Below are positions 23,626 to 34,995 of a DNA stretch of 64,000 bases, one piece after another. Where the stretch lies: assembly GCA_021229015.1 (NCBI GenBank), contig CM037790.1, forward strand, positions 53,174,901 to 53,238,900, read 5' to 3'. How positions within the stretch are numbered: the first letter of the stretch is position 1; each line of letters starts with the position of its first letter. The notes below the pieces were generated by a model that saw nothing but the letters and a program-made list of their open reading frames with translations, had not been told where the DNA came from and searched no databases. The position numbers and the translations under genes were made by a program. Origin of the DNA: Solen grandis (taxonomy: Eukaryota > Mollusca > Bivalvia > Adapedonta > Solenidae).

Positions 23626-23989
23626 TTTTTTACCTACTTGATTATTAACAAATCATGCATGCATTTATTTATATATGATTTGCAAATAGAATGCATTAAC
23701 CTACAATGTCAGATTATCAATGGAATTTTAGAAATTTTTTCCGACCCGGGAGGGACCCACGTATGAGACATGACTAAGCCTGTTTTATGACATACACTAA
23801 ATATAGTAGTTATATATAATATTTTATGACACGTAAAAAAAAACAATTTATGATAGTAATTTAGATCCTGAAGAATATTGTGTTTCTTCATTGGCATTGA
23901 TATTAAGAGACGTTTCTGGTAGAAGATTACCTATTGATTACCTACATAACGGGTTGTCCGCTATACAGGACATGATAAACTTCTTCATT

Positions 23990-24670
23990 TTTAGCTCACA
24001 TGAGCACAATGCTCAAATTGAGCTTAAGTGATCACTCTGCGTCCGTCGACCGTCGTCGTGCGTCGTCAACAATTTGCTTATAACTTTTATTCCTCTGAAA
24101 CCGCTAGACAGAATTTGATTAAACTTGGCAGCAGGGATAATCCTTGGGTGAACCTTCACAAAAGTTGCTAAAATAAACTTGATCAATGTAGAACTCTGGG
24201 TTCCATGGCAACGGAAAGAAACAAACTATGAAAACTTTAAAAATCATATCCTTCAAAACTACAGGCCATTTCAAACTGTTGTAGTACAGCTTTGCCTTGG
24301 GTAACCCTCTACCATGATTGCTAAAATAGTCCGATCTGTAAAAAACAAGGCCGTCAGGGGCGGGGCTAATTTGCCTTAAATGTACGAATATAGTGAAATT
24401 TTAAAACGACATCTCCTCTGAAACCACGGGACAATTTGATTAAACTTGGCAAGGATGATCATTGGGTGAACCTTCACAAAAGTTGCTTAAATAAACTTGA
24501 TCCATGTAGAATTCTGGTTGCCATGGCAACAGAAAGAAAAGTAATATGAAAACTTTAAAAAGCATCTCCCTCAAAACTACCGGTCGGATTTCAAAATGTT
24601 TTAGTACAGATGGTCCTTGGGTAACCCTATACTCAGGTGAGCGATCCAGGGCCACTATGGTCCTCTTGTT
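23990..24670 (+). mobile_element. Complete non-autonomous Helentron-like element
   Basis: The 5' end is TTTTAGCTCACATGAGC. Near the 3' end CTCAGGTGAGCG (24632-24643) is the inverse of the 5' AGCTCACATGAG with one change, i.e. short subterminal inverted repeats. A hairpin AGGGCCACTATGGTCCT (24648-24664) and the terminal CTTGTT follow. This layout (asymmetric inverted repeats plus a 3' hairpin, no obvious target duplication) is that of Helentrons. The interior has an imperfect direct duplication of about 225 bp: 24089-24320 and 24412-24636 share TTTGATTAAACTTGGCA, GGGTGAACCTTCACAAAAGT and CCATGGCAAC. There is no ORF. Superfamily assignment is by structure only. Confidence 0.75.
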
Positions 24671-25440
24671 GATGTGTTATTGTTGTTTAAGTTTCAATTT
24701 GTTCCTTAAAAATAGATTATGAATGGTCTCACGACGGGATTCGAACAGTGGTGTTTATTTTCAACAAACAACATACCACAAACTGAAGGTGAAATGAAAA
24801 CTATCGTTTGAGACCACCATGGGTCCACGGTTACATATCGAAGTTAGAAATAGTCTGATTACCAGGCTAAATTAAAGAGAAAATAATGAAAATGTGTACT
24901 CTATTGCGGTGTCAATAGTGAGGGGTTCTTTATATTGACGTGGTCTTTATGTAAAATGTTTGTCAATGTTTTCTTTTGATGTCGTAATAAGTGAAATCTG
25001 ACAATATGACAATGTATTTATTACCTGTTGCGTTTGAGTTGAGACCACAAAGAATCGTCCCCAAGGTGTTACTTTAGTTGTATATACATACAATTCCGAT
25101 TCTGAAGTTTGCGATGTGGCCACCCAAAGCAGAGTGACGATGGCTCATATGGGCTGATTTGTTCTGAAATGGAATAAAAAAAAATGCAGCTTTGCATGAA
25201 AATGTTGTTATCTTTGGTGATGGTGTTGTTGTTGTCAAAAAAATAACAATGTATCTCAAAACATGAAGCTTACAGTTACGAAATAGTACTGGGTTCTACC
25301 CAACGGAATAGAGAGCTATGCTCTACTTTTGGCGGTGGCTCTTCAATGTGTTTAGAATGCCTCCACTGAGCCAGCACGCACATTATAAGAGAGGTGAATC
25401 CAGTGGAATCCAGTTTGTTGCCCATGTTTCTATGCTATTT
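24671..25440. other. No recognised feature
   Basis: Non-coding. The 111-aa frame at 25318-25653 runs into repeat B on the wrong strand and is not considered a gene. Confidence 0.5.
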
Positions 25441-25464
25441 AGATCCTGTTGTAGTTTCAGATTT

Positions 25465-26215
25465 TTTAGACGGCGATTAGCCTTCTTATATTGGAAATCG
25501 AAATCAGGCCTTGCTAATTTGCATATTTTCCACAACATTTTTAACTGTACCTCTCCGCGCTTAGTGCGGATCCGTGCAATGCGATTCTGCACTAACGAAT
25601 ACGAGTGGAATATGTTACACAGGCGTTTAAATCATAACCGTAACCGCTTTTAGCGTGTTACTGTTTGTTAACATGTTTTCTTTTGCCATTATTTTGCACT
25701 GGAAGCATCAATTTTAAGCGTGAAAAAAATATACGTGACATTTCTTAACCAGAACAGCAACCCATCTTACGTACATGAAGATCTACTCCTGTAACAAGAA
25801 AAAGTAGTGCTCCGTATGTATGTAATTGACCTAAAGTAGTCCACACAATATTTTGCATGATGGCGAGTTAGGTTCCTCCCAGGGCATTTCTTAACTTTGA
25901 AATAGATAGGCAAACATTCTAGTATCTTAAATAATCAAATACCTGGTCAATTTCTACACATACAAAACAACAGATAGAATTCGCTAGTACAAGAGAAAGA
26001 GAATGACCTACTAAGGTATGCAGCTCTTTATGAATGAAAGGTTCATGACCTTTACTCCGGATTATTATGTTACAAACAGTACCTCTGTAGCAACAGCGGT
26101 GGAGTTTTTGTCGTCATGTGACTGCTTCAATAACTTCAGAAACGCTGGGTTTAGAATGTTAATCCCGTCGCCGTCTCTCAGCGCACTGTGCGCTTTGATT
26201 CTATACAGTAGACAG
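25465..26215 (-). repeat. Interspersed repeat B, copy 3 (most complete)
   Basis: Read on the minus strand it starts near ATCAAAGCGCACAGTGCGCT, GAGAGACGGCGACGGG, and ends near GGCTAATCGCCGTCTAAAAA. Both ends carry AGACGGCGA in inverted orientation, a possible 9-bp terminal repeat. The first end adds a palindrome AGCGCACAGTGCGCT. Length is about 750 bp with no protein homology. Other copies: 3722-4062 and 36663-38428. Confidence 0.85.
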
Positions 26216-26374
26216 TCTGACACCTGCAAATAGTCTGACAGAGGATGTGACACAGTCTGGAATGTCATTAATGTGGCACAGGAATAGTATCGTGCCTTTG
26301 AGTACTCTGAATCTACAGTTGTTTCGTTTGATTTTTCTCCTACTATTGTTCATGATTTACACCTAGATGTCTGT

Positions 26375-26650
26375 TCATGACAAAATTGACCCCCAAATCA
26401 AGGGTGGTCATTCCCTCGTTCAGTACAATGTACTAATGAAAACAGAAGCCAGTTCATTCCAAGGAACCCATCTTGGAAATTCAGGCCCTAGGGGCCATCC
26501 CGTTAATCACTACAATGTCTGTATAGAGTTTCAACCATGTAGGTACCGTACATGCATTCTCAAGATAATAAACGGACATGAAAAGTGTGACACCGACGAC
26601 GATGAAGTCGACGGACAAAGTGATCCCAATTTGTTTGCCGTGTTACACAA
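26375..26650 (+). repeat. Bivalve-type dispersed repeat fragment
   Basis: GGCCCTAGGGGCCATCCCGT, then GTCGACGGACAAAGTGATCC, preceded by CTCAAGATAATAAACGGACA. These phrases occur in non-autonomous dispersed repeats of bivalves. A plus-strand 98-aa frame exists but reads repeat sequence. Confidence 0.45.
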
Positions 26651-26858
26651 GTGGCACAGTTAAGGTAAAGTCCATGTAATGGCTTCGCTACATTTCGGAC
26701 CTCATGGTCTCTCACGGAGATAACCAATATGTAATATATCATTAGGGTACCTTGGCTATCTTGGTAGAGGTTAAGTAGTCCAAGACGTAGCGGATCCATT
26801 ACAGGGACTTAACCTTAAATGCTATGGCTCATGTTATATTTGCAAAAACAAAAGAATA

Positions 26859-27465
26859 AAATATGCGGAGATTTGATGGGGATTTTAGTAACGTAATGGA
26901 GAATGTTGTTGTTGTTGTTGTTGTATTGGGGTTTACCGTCGCTGCGATAGTATTTCAATCATATAGCGACGTCCAGCTAATTACAGGTGGAGGAAGTCCA
27001 CGACTGTAACCGCTCGGCCACGGCGGCCCCAATGGAGAATGTAGAACGGCTATATATGTACAAATAATTTTCTGTTCATCATTTCATCCTTGGATATATC
27101 AAAACGTCCCCTCCACCGGAAGTGACGGAGTAAACACCATTGTAATAAAGCACACGACGTGTGGTATTTATAACGTTGTTCAGTCCGAAATAAGTCTCAG
27201 TGAGCACCAACGAGAAGTGCTTTGATAAAATAACTTTATATTTATCAAAGAAACAGAAAAGTCTGAATACGTTATCAAAATTACGTGAATACGAAGTATA
27301 TGTTTCAGTTAGTTGTCATCTCAACAAACAATGTTCCATATTTTTTTCCGTGAGTATAGAATAATTTACCGATGAAAATCGTTAAAATAATCATTCGGCG
27401 CTGTCTTATGTCATCATCCCTATGAAGGTCAAAAGTGAAGTTAGACAGCTACGCCGAAAATGAAT
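26859..27465 (+). repeat. Interspersed repeat C, copy 1 (split by a SINE)
   Basis: Begins at AAAATATGCGG and ends near GTTAGACAGCTACGCCGAAAA. It aligns with 42925-43270 through GGAGAATGTAGAAC, GAGAAGTGYTTTGATAAA, CGTGAATACGAARTATAT and GAAAATCGTTAAAATAATCA. It carries a SINE at 26907-27030 that the other copy lacks. Confidence 0.8.
26907..27030 (-). mobile_element. Short tRNA-derived SINE (family S2) with 12-bp target duplication
   Basis: On the minus strand it starts GGGGCCGCCGTGGCCGAGCG (tRNA Leu/Ser-like A-box region), continues GTTACAGTCGTGGACTTCC, then ATTGAAATACTATCGCAGCG, and ends in a CAACAACAAC tail. AATGGAGAATGT is directly repeated on both sides (26895-26906 and 27031-27042). A diverged copy with the same tail half lies at 58698-58925. 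Confidence 0.93.
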
Positions 27466-28790
27466 CACCTCGCTTTCTTATCAACTGAAAATAAGTTATA
27501 TCTAATGCATACTGAAGAAGGCGGAATTACACGATGGATTACGGCGTTTCCTGTGCGAGCACCTGCTAGGACCGTCATAAGGATGAAATCAGAAGTATTC
27601 CGGATATTGCGAGGATTACTGAGACAATAGTCTATACCTGGTTGGTTTCGCTATCATATGGGTTCATTATGCGATATCAAGCAGTGGACATTTATCATAC
27701 TCAATAATGCTTTATTCCATAGCCAGGGGCATTTTGGCGCAGTATCAAAGACGTAGTGGATAATAGGTGCCTGGATCAAGTGTGGATACCTCATATATTA
27801 GTTTATGGTCAGAAAAAGTGGACAAAATAGAGTGCAGCGGGATATTTGGCCAATCTTTGCAAAGAAATGTACTTAATATTTTATAACCTTAGAGTTTTTA
27901 TATAAGTGTCAACCTAAATGTTTACAATTAGGAATTGATGATATTTTTGCACAGCAAACCGGGTCAATAAATAAGTGGAATTCTCATAAATAAATAAAAG
28001 CAAAATTTCGTGATATTTCTTAAAATATTCTAAGAATCACTGAATAGATAATAGCATCAAAAAATGAAAATAAAGATTTTAAGCGTGTGCAAATAACAAA
28101 AAGCAGCACTTTCTTGGCGAAGGAAAACAATAACGTTTTATTATATCTCCCCTGTTTCTGCCAAAGCAGCCAAACATTGCCAAATACTGAATCAAATATT
28201 TATGTCTGTAACTGAAATTCACTAAGCAAATTGCAACAATGTTGTTTTTTTCTTTCATTGTGACTCTGAGTATGAATTTGTTTTAAAGATTTGTCGTCGG
28301 TGTACGGAAGTCTTTGACAACTTCATTAATTATTTCGTAGTTCTAAATGGATTGTCGGCACGCTTTATGTTTTTTTTGTACTGTCAGACAAATTCTTATT
28401 TTTTTCCTTCCTATGAGGTTTAATATTGGATTTAGAAGACTTAGCAACCGCCCACAGTGTGTCTCCTGTCCATGTCTAGATATTTCAATATTTACTGATG
28501 GACGGAAAACACTAGAAACGACCATCATTGTATGTTGGTTATAACACAGAAATGGAGTCCAGATAATAATCATCTTGGAAAATTCCTGTCGTTGGAAACA
28601 GAATTTGCATATTTGCATATCAGTTTGTCAAAAGCGAAAGATACGTACACGTGCAATTAATAAAAGAAACAAAACATAGAAAAATATGACTTTCGATCTC
28701 AACAAACATTCATTACCCAAACACGAATTTGCCTATTTCTTTTGATAACCTTCAATGTATAATTTTCGAATTAAAACTTAAATCACAACC
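27466..28790. other. No recognised feature
   Basis: AT-rich. The overlapping frames at 28343-28618 (minus) and 28347-28544 (plus) have no motif. Confidence 0.5.
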
Positions 28791-28794
28791 GTAA

Positions 28795-31700
28795 TGTTCA
28801 ACAACACTTTCAGAACCCCTTCGCTAATTTCCAGCATCACATCACCCCTCATAACTTTTAAGCCACCTACCAACATTCAACCGCTGTCTACTACCTTTCA
28901 ACGCAGCTCTTCTAGCGTTTGACGCAGATCCACTTACAATCAACATCGTTCTTTTACATTTAAACACACGTCCACTGCATTTCAACTCCGCTTAACTCTC
29001 TATCTACAACAATACTCAATCCCTTAATACTTTTTAACGTCGCGCCATTAACACCCTCCACTCATTTCAACGCCGCATCACTAACTGTCAACGCCCTACT
29101 ACTTAACGCCCCTCTTTAACTTTCAACGCCTCCATCTAGCAGGTTTCAACACCCCACCATTAACTTTCAACGCCACCTCACTATCTTTCAACATCCCTCT
29201 AGTACCTTTCAACATCCTTCCACTAACTTTCAACACCCCTCTATTACCTTTCAACACCCCACTACTAACTTTCAACATCTCCCCACTAACGTTCAGCACC
29301 CCTCCACTTACTTTCAACATCCTCCACTAACTTTCAACACCCTTCCACTAACTTTCAACACCCTCTAGTACCTTTCAACACAACTCCACTAACTTTCAAC
29401 ACCCCTCTAGTACCTTTCAACACAACTCCACTAACTTCAAACCCTCCTAACTTCAAACCCCTCCACTAACTTTTAACATCCTTCTTGTACATTTCAATAC
29501 ACCTGCAAAAACTTTCACCACCCCTCTACAAACTTTCAACATCCCTCTATACATTTAACACACCCTACTTCACCTAACTTTCCTTTCAAACCCTACTAAC
29601 ATTCAAACACCCCGTTACACTTTCAAATACCCTCCACTACCTTTCAACACACACCACTAACTACACTTTCAACATCCTTAACACGTCTCGTACGTTTCAA
29701 CACTCACTAACTAAACACCCTCTGTTAACTTTCAACATCCCTCTCATACCTTTCAACACAACACCACTAACTACTAACTTTCAACATCCCTTAAACACAC
29801 GTCTCGTACCTTTCAACATCCCTCCACTAACTTTAAACACCCTCTGTTAACTTTCAACATCCCTCTCATACCTTTCAACACAACACCACTAACTACTAAC
29901 TTTCAACATCCCTTAAACACACGTCTTGTTACCTTTCAACACCCCCTCACTTACTTTCAACATCCTCTATATTTCAAACAACCCACTACTATAACTTTCA
30001 ACATCCCTTAAACACACGTCTTGTTCCTTTCAACACCCCTCTACTAACTTTAAACACCCCTCCATTAACTTTCAACATCCCTCTTATACCTTTCAACACA
30101 ACACCACTAACTTTCAAAATCCCTTAAACATACGTCTTGTATCTTTCATCACCCCTCCACTAACTTTAAACCCCCCCTTCCATTAACTTTCAACACCCCT
30201 CCACAATCTTTCAACGCCCCTTCACTAACTTTCAATGCCCCTCTAGTAGATTTCAACCCTCCTCCACAAACTTTCAACGCCCCTTCACTAACTTTCAACG
30301 CCCCTTCACTAACTTTCAACACCCCTCCACAAACTTTTAACGCCCCTAATTTCAACCCCCTACAAACTTTCAACCCCTCACAACATTCAACTCCCCCCAC
30401 TAACTTTAAACATCCCTCTCGTAGCTTTCAACACCCCTCCACTCACATTCAACACCATCTCCCCCCATAACTTCAAACATCCCTAACTTTCAATACCCTC
30501 CACTAACTTTCAATTTTAACCCTCTAACTTTCAAACTCACTAACTTTCAATACCCCTCCACTCACATTCAACACCCCTCCACTAACTTTCAATACCCCTC
30601 CACTAACATTCAACACCCCTCCACTAACTTTCAACACCCCTCCACTAACTTTCAATACCACTCAACTAACTTTAAATACCACTCCACTAACTTTCAATAC
30701 CCTCCACTAACTTTCAACACCCCTCCACTAACTTTCATTACCACTCAACTAACTTTAAATACCACTCCACTAACTTTCAATACCACTCCACTCACATTCA
30801 ACACCCCTCCACTAACTTTCAATACCACTCCACAAACTTTCAATACCACTCCACTCACATTCAACATCTTCCACTCACATTCAACACCCTCCACTAACTT
30901 TCAACACCCTCCACTCACATTCAATACCACTCCACTAACTTTCCGTACCCCTCCACTCACATTCAACGACCCTCCACTAACTTTCAATACCACTCCACTA
31001 ACTTTCAACACCCCTCCATTAACTTTCAATACCACTCCACTAACTTTCAATACCCCTCCACTAACTTTCAATAACCCTCCACTCACATTCAACACTCCTC
31101 CACTAACTTTCAATAACCCTCCACTAACTTTCAATACCACTCCACTAACTTTCAACACCCCTCCACTCACATTCAACACCCCTCCACTAACTTTCAATAC
31201 CACTCCACTAACTTTCAACACCCCTCCACTCACATTCAATACCCCTCCACTAACTTTCAATACCACTCCACTAACTTTCAATACCACTCCACTCACATTC
31301 AACACCCCTCCACTCACATTCAACACCCCTCCACTAACTTTCAATACCACTCCACTAACTTTCAATACCCTTCACTAACTTTCAATACCACTCCACTCAC
31401 ATTCAACACCCCTCCACTAACTTTCAATACCCCTCCACTAACTTTCAATACCCCTCCACTAACTTTCAATACCCCTCCACTCACATTCTACACCCCTCCA
31501 CTAACTTTCTATACCCCTCCACTAACTTTCTTTACCCCTCCACTCACATTCAACACCCCTCCACTCACATTCAACACCCCTCCACTAACTTTCAATACCA
31601 CTCCACTAACTTTCAACACCCCTCCACTAACTTTCAATACCACTCCACTAACTTTCAATACCCCTCCACTCACATTCAACGCCCCTCTAGTACCTTTAAA

Positions 31701-31930
31701 CACCCCTCCACTAACTTTCAACACCCCTCCACTAACTTTCAACACCCCTCCCTAAATTTCAACACCCCTCCGCTAACTTTCAGCGCCGCTTCACTATCTT
31801 TCAACATCAATCTTGTACCTTTCAACACCCCTTCTCTACTTTTCCACACCCCTTCACTAACTTCAATGCCGCTCCACTATTTTTCAACATCTCTATAGTA
31901 ATTTTCAACACGCCTCCACTAACTTCCAAC
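28795..31930. repeat. Large 21-bp minisatellite array (about 3.1 kb)
   Basis: The unit is CCACTAACTTTCAACACCCC plus T, 21 bp. It is irregular at 28.8-30.5 kb and almost perfectly regular at 30.5-31.75 kb, where variants AACTTTCAATACCACTCC and CACATTCAACACCCC alternate. The minus strand stays open for long runs because 21 is a multiple of three: 30901-31365 and 31509-31745 read a heptapeptide VLKVSGG or VLNVSGG. Stops and indels split the frames and no promoter or splice context was found, so I treat it as non-coding. The array resumes at 34345-34615 and 34913-34995. Confidence 0.95.
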
Positions 31931-31989
31931 ATCCATGTAGTATCTTCCCAATTTTTATCCCCCTCACAATGTTAATCCACTATCTATCA

Positions 31990-33300
31990 TTAAAGATATT
32001 CATGTTTTAATACGCCAAATCGCGACACTGAGATGGCTTATGGGCGTCGCCATTTTAATTACGGTACATCCTCCTGAAAAACACCGGAGAGTGAGACAGT
32101 AACATGTCACACATCATTTTGGAATACCTCGTCAATGCATGGGCCAAAGATAGCAGAGATGATACGATTGAATAATTTTTATGACGTATAATAAATAAAA
32201 CAATTACACAAGTCGTCATGAATTATTTAAAACAAGATGAGTATAAATACTGCTCATGAATGTAAAGCATATTTTTGGAAGATATGTCGTATCTTTGATA
32301 AAATTTTACCGCAAAACATACGTAATGTAGATATCAAGATATCAAATGCATACATGTATGTTGACGGCCTATATGAGAAAAATAATTGTTTTTTTTTTCT
32401 ACCAATCATTTTCATAACCGTGAACTATTCAAGATACCGCTGTTACAGTCAAGTAATCTGATTAGGGTCTAAGTAATCGAAACTATGTTATATAATATCG
32501 CAGAACAGGGTCATAAACCTCGGCCACGAAAGTAATACAGCATACGACTCAGTCACCATGACAACACAACAGACAATTGGCGAGCAAATTTATATTAATT
32601 AAATCAGATGTGTGTATAGCTAGTAGAAATAAGAAAAGTGCATGGTAAAATCGTATAATTTATGTTAGTTATTAGATCTACGTTATCTAAACACATAATA
32701 ACCTAAAATTGTTGATAAGATTTTTGCGTTATCCATGGGTGGTTTTTAAAATGGGGTTACATAAAGTAAAGAAAGGCGAAATCCCTTTATTGATATTATT
32801 TTGATGTATTTAGCGGTGATTATGATTTTAATATAGAACAGTGCTTTGCTAAACATGTATGGAGTATGCAATACGAGTGTTTCTTTAGTCGTAGATCCCC
32901 AGCAACAAATTGGGTATCAGTGTGTAACTTACTTCACTAGTTGATGTGTTTCGTTTACAACATAATGACACAAGTTGTATGTTTTCGACTATGTTTGGTT
33001 ATACTACGTTTCACTTGCACTCTTCAACTCATTTACCCTGGCTTGACGCCATTTTGTAATACAAACGTGTTCATTGTGATACATACGCATTCCGGTAAAG
33101 TTGTATTTTGCTCTTTTTGTGCCAGTTATATGTAGTTAGACATCTCCCATACAGCATGCCGCTATTTCTGTTTCATATAAGTGAATAATTAGTAATCAAT
33201 GCGACGAGTTTTGATTGTGATAATGCGCTAATTGGAATGTGTGATGAAACAATTATTCTCATTATTCTCTTGACTTTTTTCTTAGCTCGATCACTTAATC
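31990..33300. other. Unique sequence interrupting the 21-bp array, no feature recognised
   Basis: Lies between the two parts of the 21-bp minisatellite. No transposon termini could be fixed at either edge. Confidence 0.5.
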
Positions 33301-33340
33301 TTGAGGTATACATATCAGTTTTGAAAGAGGTAGTAAAAAG

Positions 33341-33672
33341 GAAAATATAGTTCCCTACGATTTTGAACCAGAATATACGGAGGAGAGTTACAACTTCTTC
33401 AGGACAACTACGATAATAAGGAGGAATTTGTGTGCATGGAGGATTTTTGTCAGTGTGGGAAGTGTTTCACAATGCCATCCAATGTGGAATATATTTGTTG
33501 CCATTCAACTGATTTAGTTGTTCGGAATTAAGATGGACTCACGTTCATTATAGATTACCCAGAGTTCCATACTTAAGTTCTCACTGATTCCGTTTTGGAA
33601 GTAACGTTCATTACAATTCTGGCATACAAAGGTTACGGGACAGGGGCTCCCGACACTCTCACACTCAAGCAA
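33341..33672 (+). pseudogene. P2X7-like intracellular cysteine-domain pseudogene
   Basis: One frame gives ENIVPYDFEPEYTEES at about 33341-33388. After a frameshift the next frame gives EEFVCMED, then CQCGKCFTMPSNVEYICC (33448-33501), two in-frame TAA stops (33529-33531, 33574-33576), and then EVTFITILAYKGYGTGAP with DTLTLKQ. The acidic FEPEYTEE start, the CxCGxC...CC pattern and the LEV-(10)-GYG block are features of the domain found C-terminally in vertebrate P2X7 receptors. Bivalve genomes contain very many such 'P2X purinoceptor 7-like' genes without the channel part. The Cys residues correspond to the zinc-binding part of the ballast domain. CAAGTAAAC at about 33670 could be a splice donor. 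Two stops and a frameshift make this a relic. It sits inside the sequence interrupting the 21-bp array. Confidence 0.75.
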
Positions 33673-33789
33673 GTAAACAATAAGTTCAGTTTTAGTAAAT
33701 GTTTTATGTTTTATTCTTTATTCATCTTTCGGAAAAAATCAAGTGAGTCTGCAATATCATTTTCGCAAGTCCCTACAAAGCATTAGCGT

Positions 33790-33973
33790 TCAAAATGTCA
33801 CAAACAAATCCAGATGGATTCCACTTGAACGTTTTTATGTCCAACTTCGGATTATTCAAATATTCTATCCAAATTTCGCACAGTTTTTTTGTTTTTTTTT
33901 TCTCTGTGGAAAGTTCTGGATTTGGAAATTGAAGCCGAGTTTTCCTATTCCCTGCGCTACTTATGCAGTTTAA
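33790..33973 (+). pseudogene. Possible second exon of the P2X7-like relic
   Basis: The end of this open stretch reads FWIWKLKPSFPIPCATYAV before TAA. This resembles the usual end of the P2X7-like domain, an aromatic-rich helix followed by a proline-cysteine-alanine motif (IPxCAxxxIR). Its position about 100-300 bp after the putative donor fits one short intron. Similarity is limited and the upstream half is not recognisable, so this is a tentative assignment. Confidence 0.35.
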
Positions 33974-34344
33974 TGCCTGTCACTGCGGCATTTTACCACT
34001 CACAATGTCATGACAGTAAGTACAACAGAAATTAAAGAGAATCAATTCACGTTTTAACTCAAGTATCAATATTTTTCGAACGTAGCATAAATGCTCGTGC
34101 TATCGGCAGCATTACGTCTAGGAAATTTCGCGCGGCTCATCTCGCGAGAACAATGTGACGTCACAGTGTCAAGAATGATACACAATGGTGGCTCCCATTA
34201 AGGTTTCTTTTATAGCATATTTCAAAGTCATTTTTGGTTAAATTTCAAAAATTAAGTCAAATAATAACATTTTAAGACAATTAACACTCATTTATGAACA
34301 CCTGTTCTTAGGGTTTCGGTACCCTTTAAACAAAGTCAATGGGC
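33974..34344. other. No recognised feature
   Basis: Contains a CpG-bearing block near 34125-34165 (CTCGCGAGAACAATGTGACG). No ORF or element end fixed. Confidence 0.4.
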
Positions 34345-34615
34345 ACTCCCCTTCTTTTTAACGTCAATCTACTAACCATTAACATCCCTCTGTTACCTTT
34401 CAGCACTATTCCACTAACCTTCAACAGTCCTCTATTACTTTCTTTCATCTCCATACAATACTACTTTTCAACACCCCTTTATTACATTTCAACGCCGCTC
34501 AGCTTCCAACGCCGCTCCACTAACTTTTAACGCCGCTCAACTTTATCGTTCCCTCTTCTACCTTTCAACGCCGCTCCACTAACTTTTAACTCCGGTCCGC
34601 ACATTTCCAACAAAA
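34345..34615. repeat. 21-bp minisatellite, detached degenerate part
   Basis: CCACTAACTTTTAACGCCGC and ACCTTTCAACGCCGCTC are the same unit as the 28.8-31.9 kb array. The array was evidently continuous before the 2.3-kb interruption, or was duplicated. It is cut by the SINE at 34627 and continues weakly at 34913-34995. Confidence 0.85.
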
Positions 34616-34626
34616 CCCTCTTAACA

Positions 34627-34903
34627 AACGTCCCCGGTGGCCGAGTGGTTAGAGCGGCCGCCTCGGGAGCGGGAGGTCTTCCATCCCCGGCCGCGACATA
34701 CCAAAGTCGTAAATAATGGTACTTATAACTGTTATAGCTCCCTTGCTTGGTATATAAGGGTAGTTGCAGGACCGGATGTGGTATCATGCAACATGTCTAC
34801 GGCGTGATACTGCAGTGTGGCAGCACTATATCTGCCTCAAGTAGACATCATCTCCAAATGACTGAAATACTGTCGATGGGACGTTAAACCAAACAAACAA
34901 GCT
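34627..34903 (+). mobile_element. tRNA-derived SINE (family S1), near full length with target duplication
   Basis: The head CCCCGGTGGCCGAGTGGTTA is an intact A-box region. GAGCGGCCGCCTCGGGAGCG and a mutated B box (CTTCCATCCCCGG) follow. The body matches 9966-10260 through GCGACATACC, AAGGGTAGTTGCAGGAC and ACTGAAATACTGTCGATGGG, with a tail of AAACCAAACAAACAA. CTCTTAACA occurs directly before (34618-34626) and after (34904-34912): a perfect 9-bp target-site duplication inside minisatellite sequence. Confidence 0.95.
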
Positions 34904-34912
34904 CTCTTAACA

Positions 34913-34995
34913 GTTTCAAGTTTCAACGCCGAACCACCTAATTTTAGAACTACTCTGAAAATTCAAATACTACTCCACAAAATCCAAACAACTCA
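34913..34995. repeat. 21-bp minisatellite remnant after the SINE
   Basis: GTTTCAACGCCGAACCACCT and following ACTCCACAAAATCCAAAC are weak versions of the same unit. Confidence 0.5.

Noticed and set aside
25318..25653. 111-codon plus-strand ORF
   Set aside because: Most of it overlaps repeat B read on the opposite strand; other copies do not conserve the frame.
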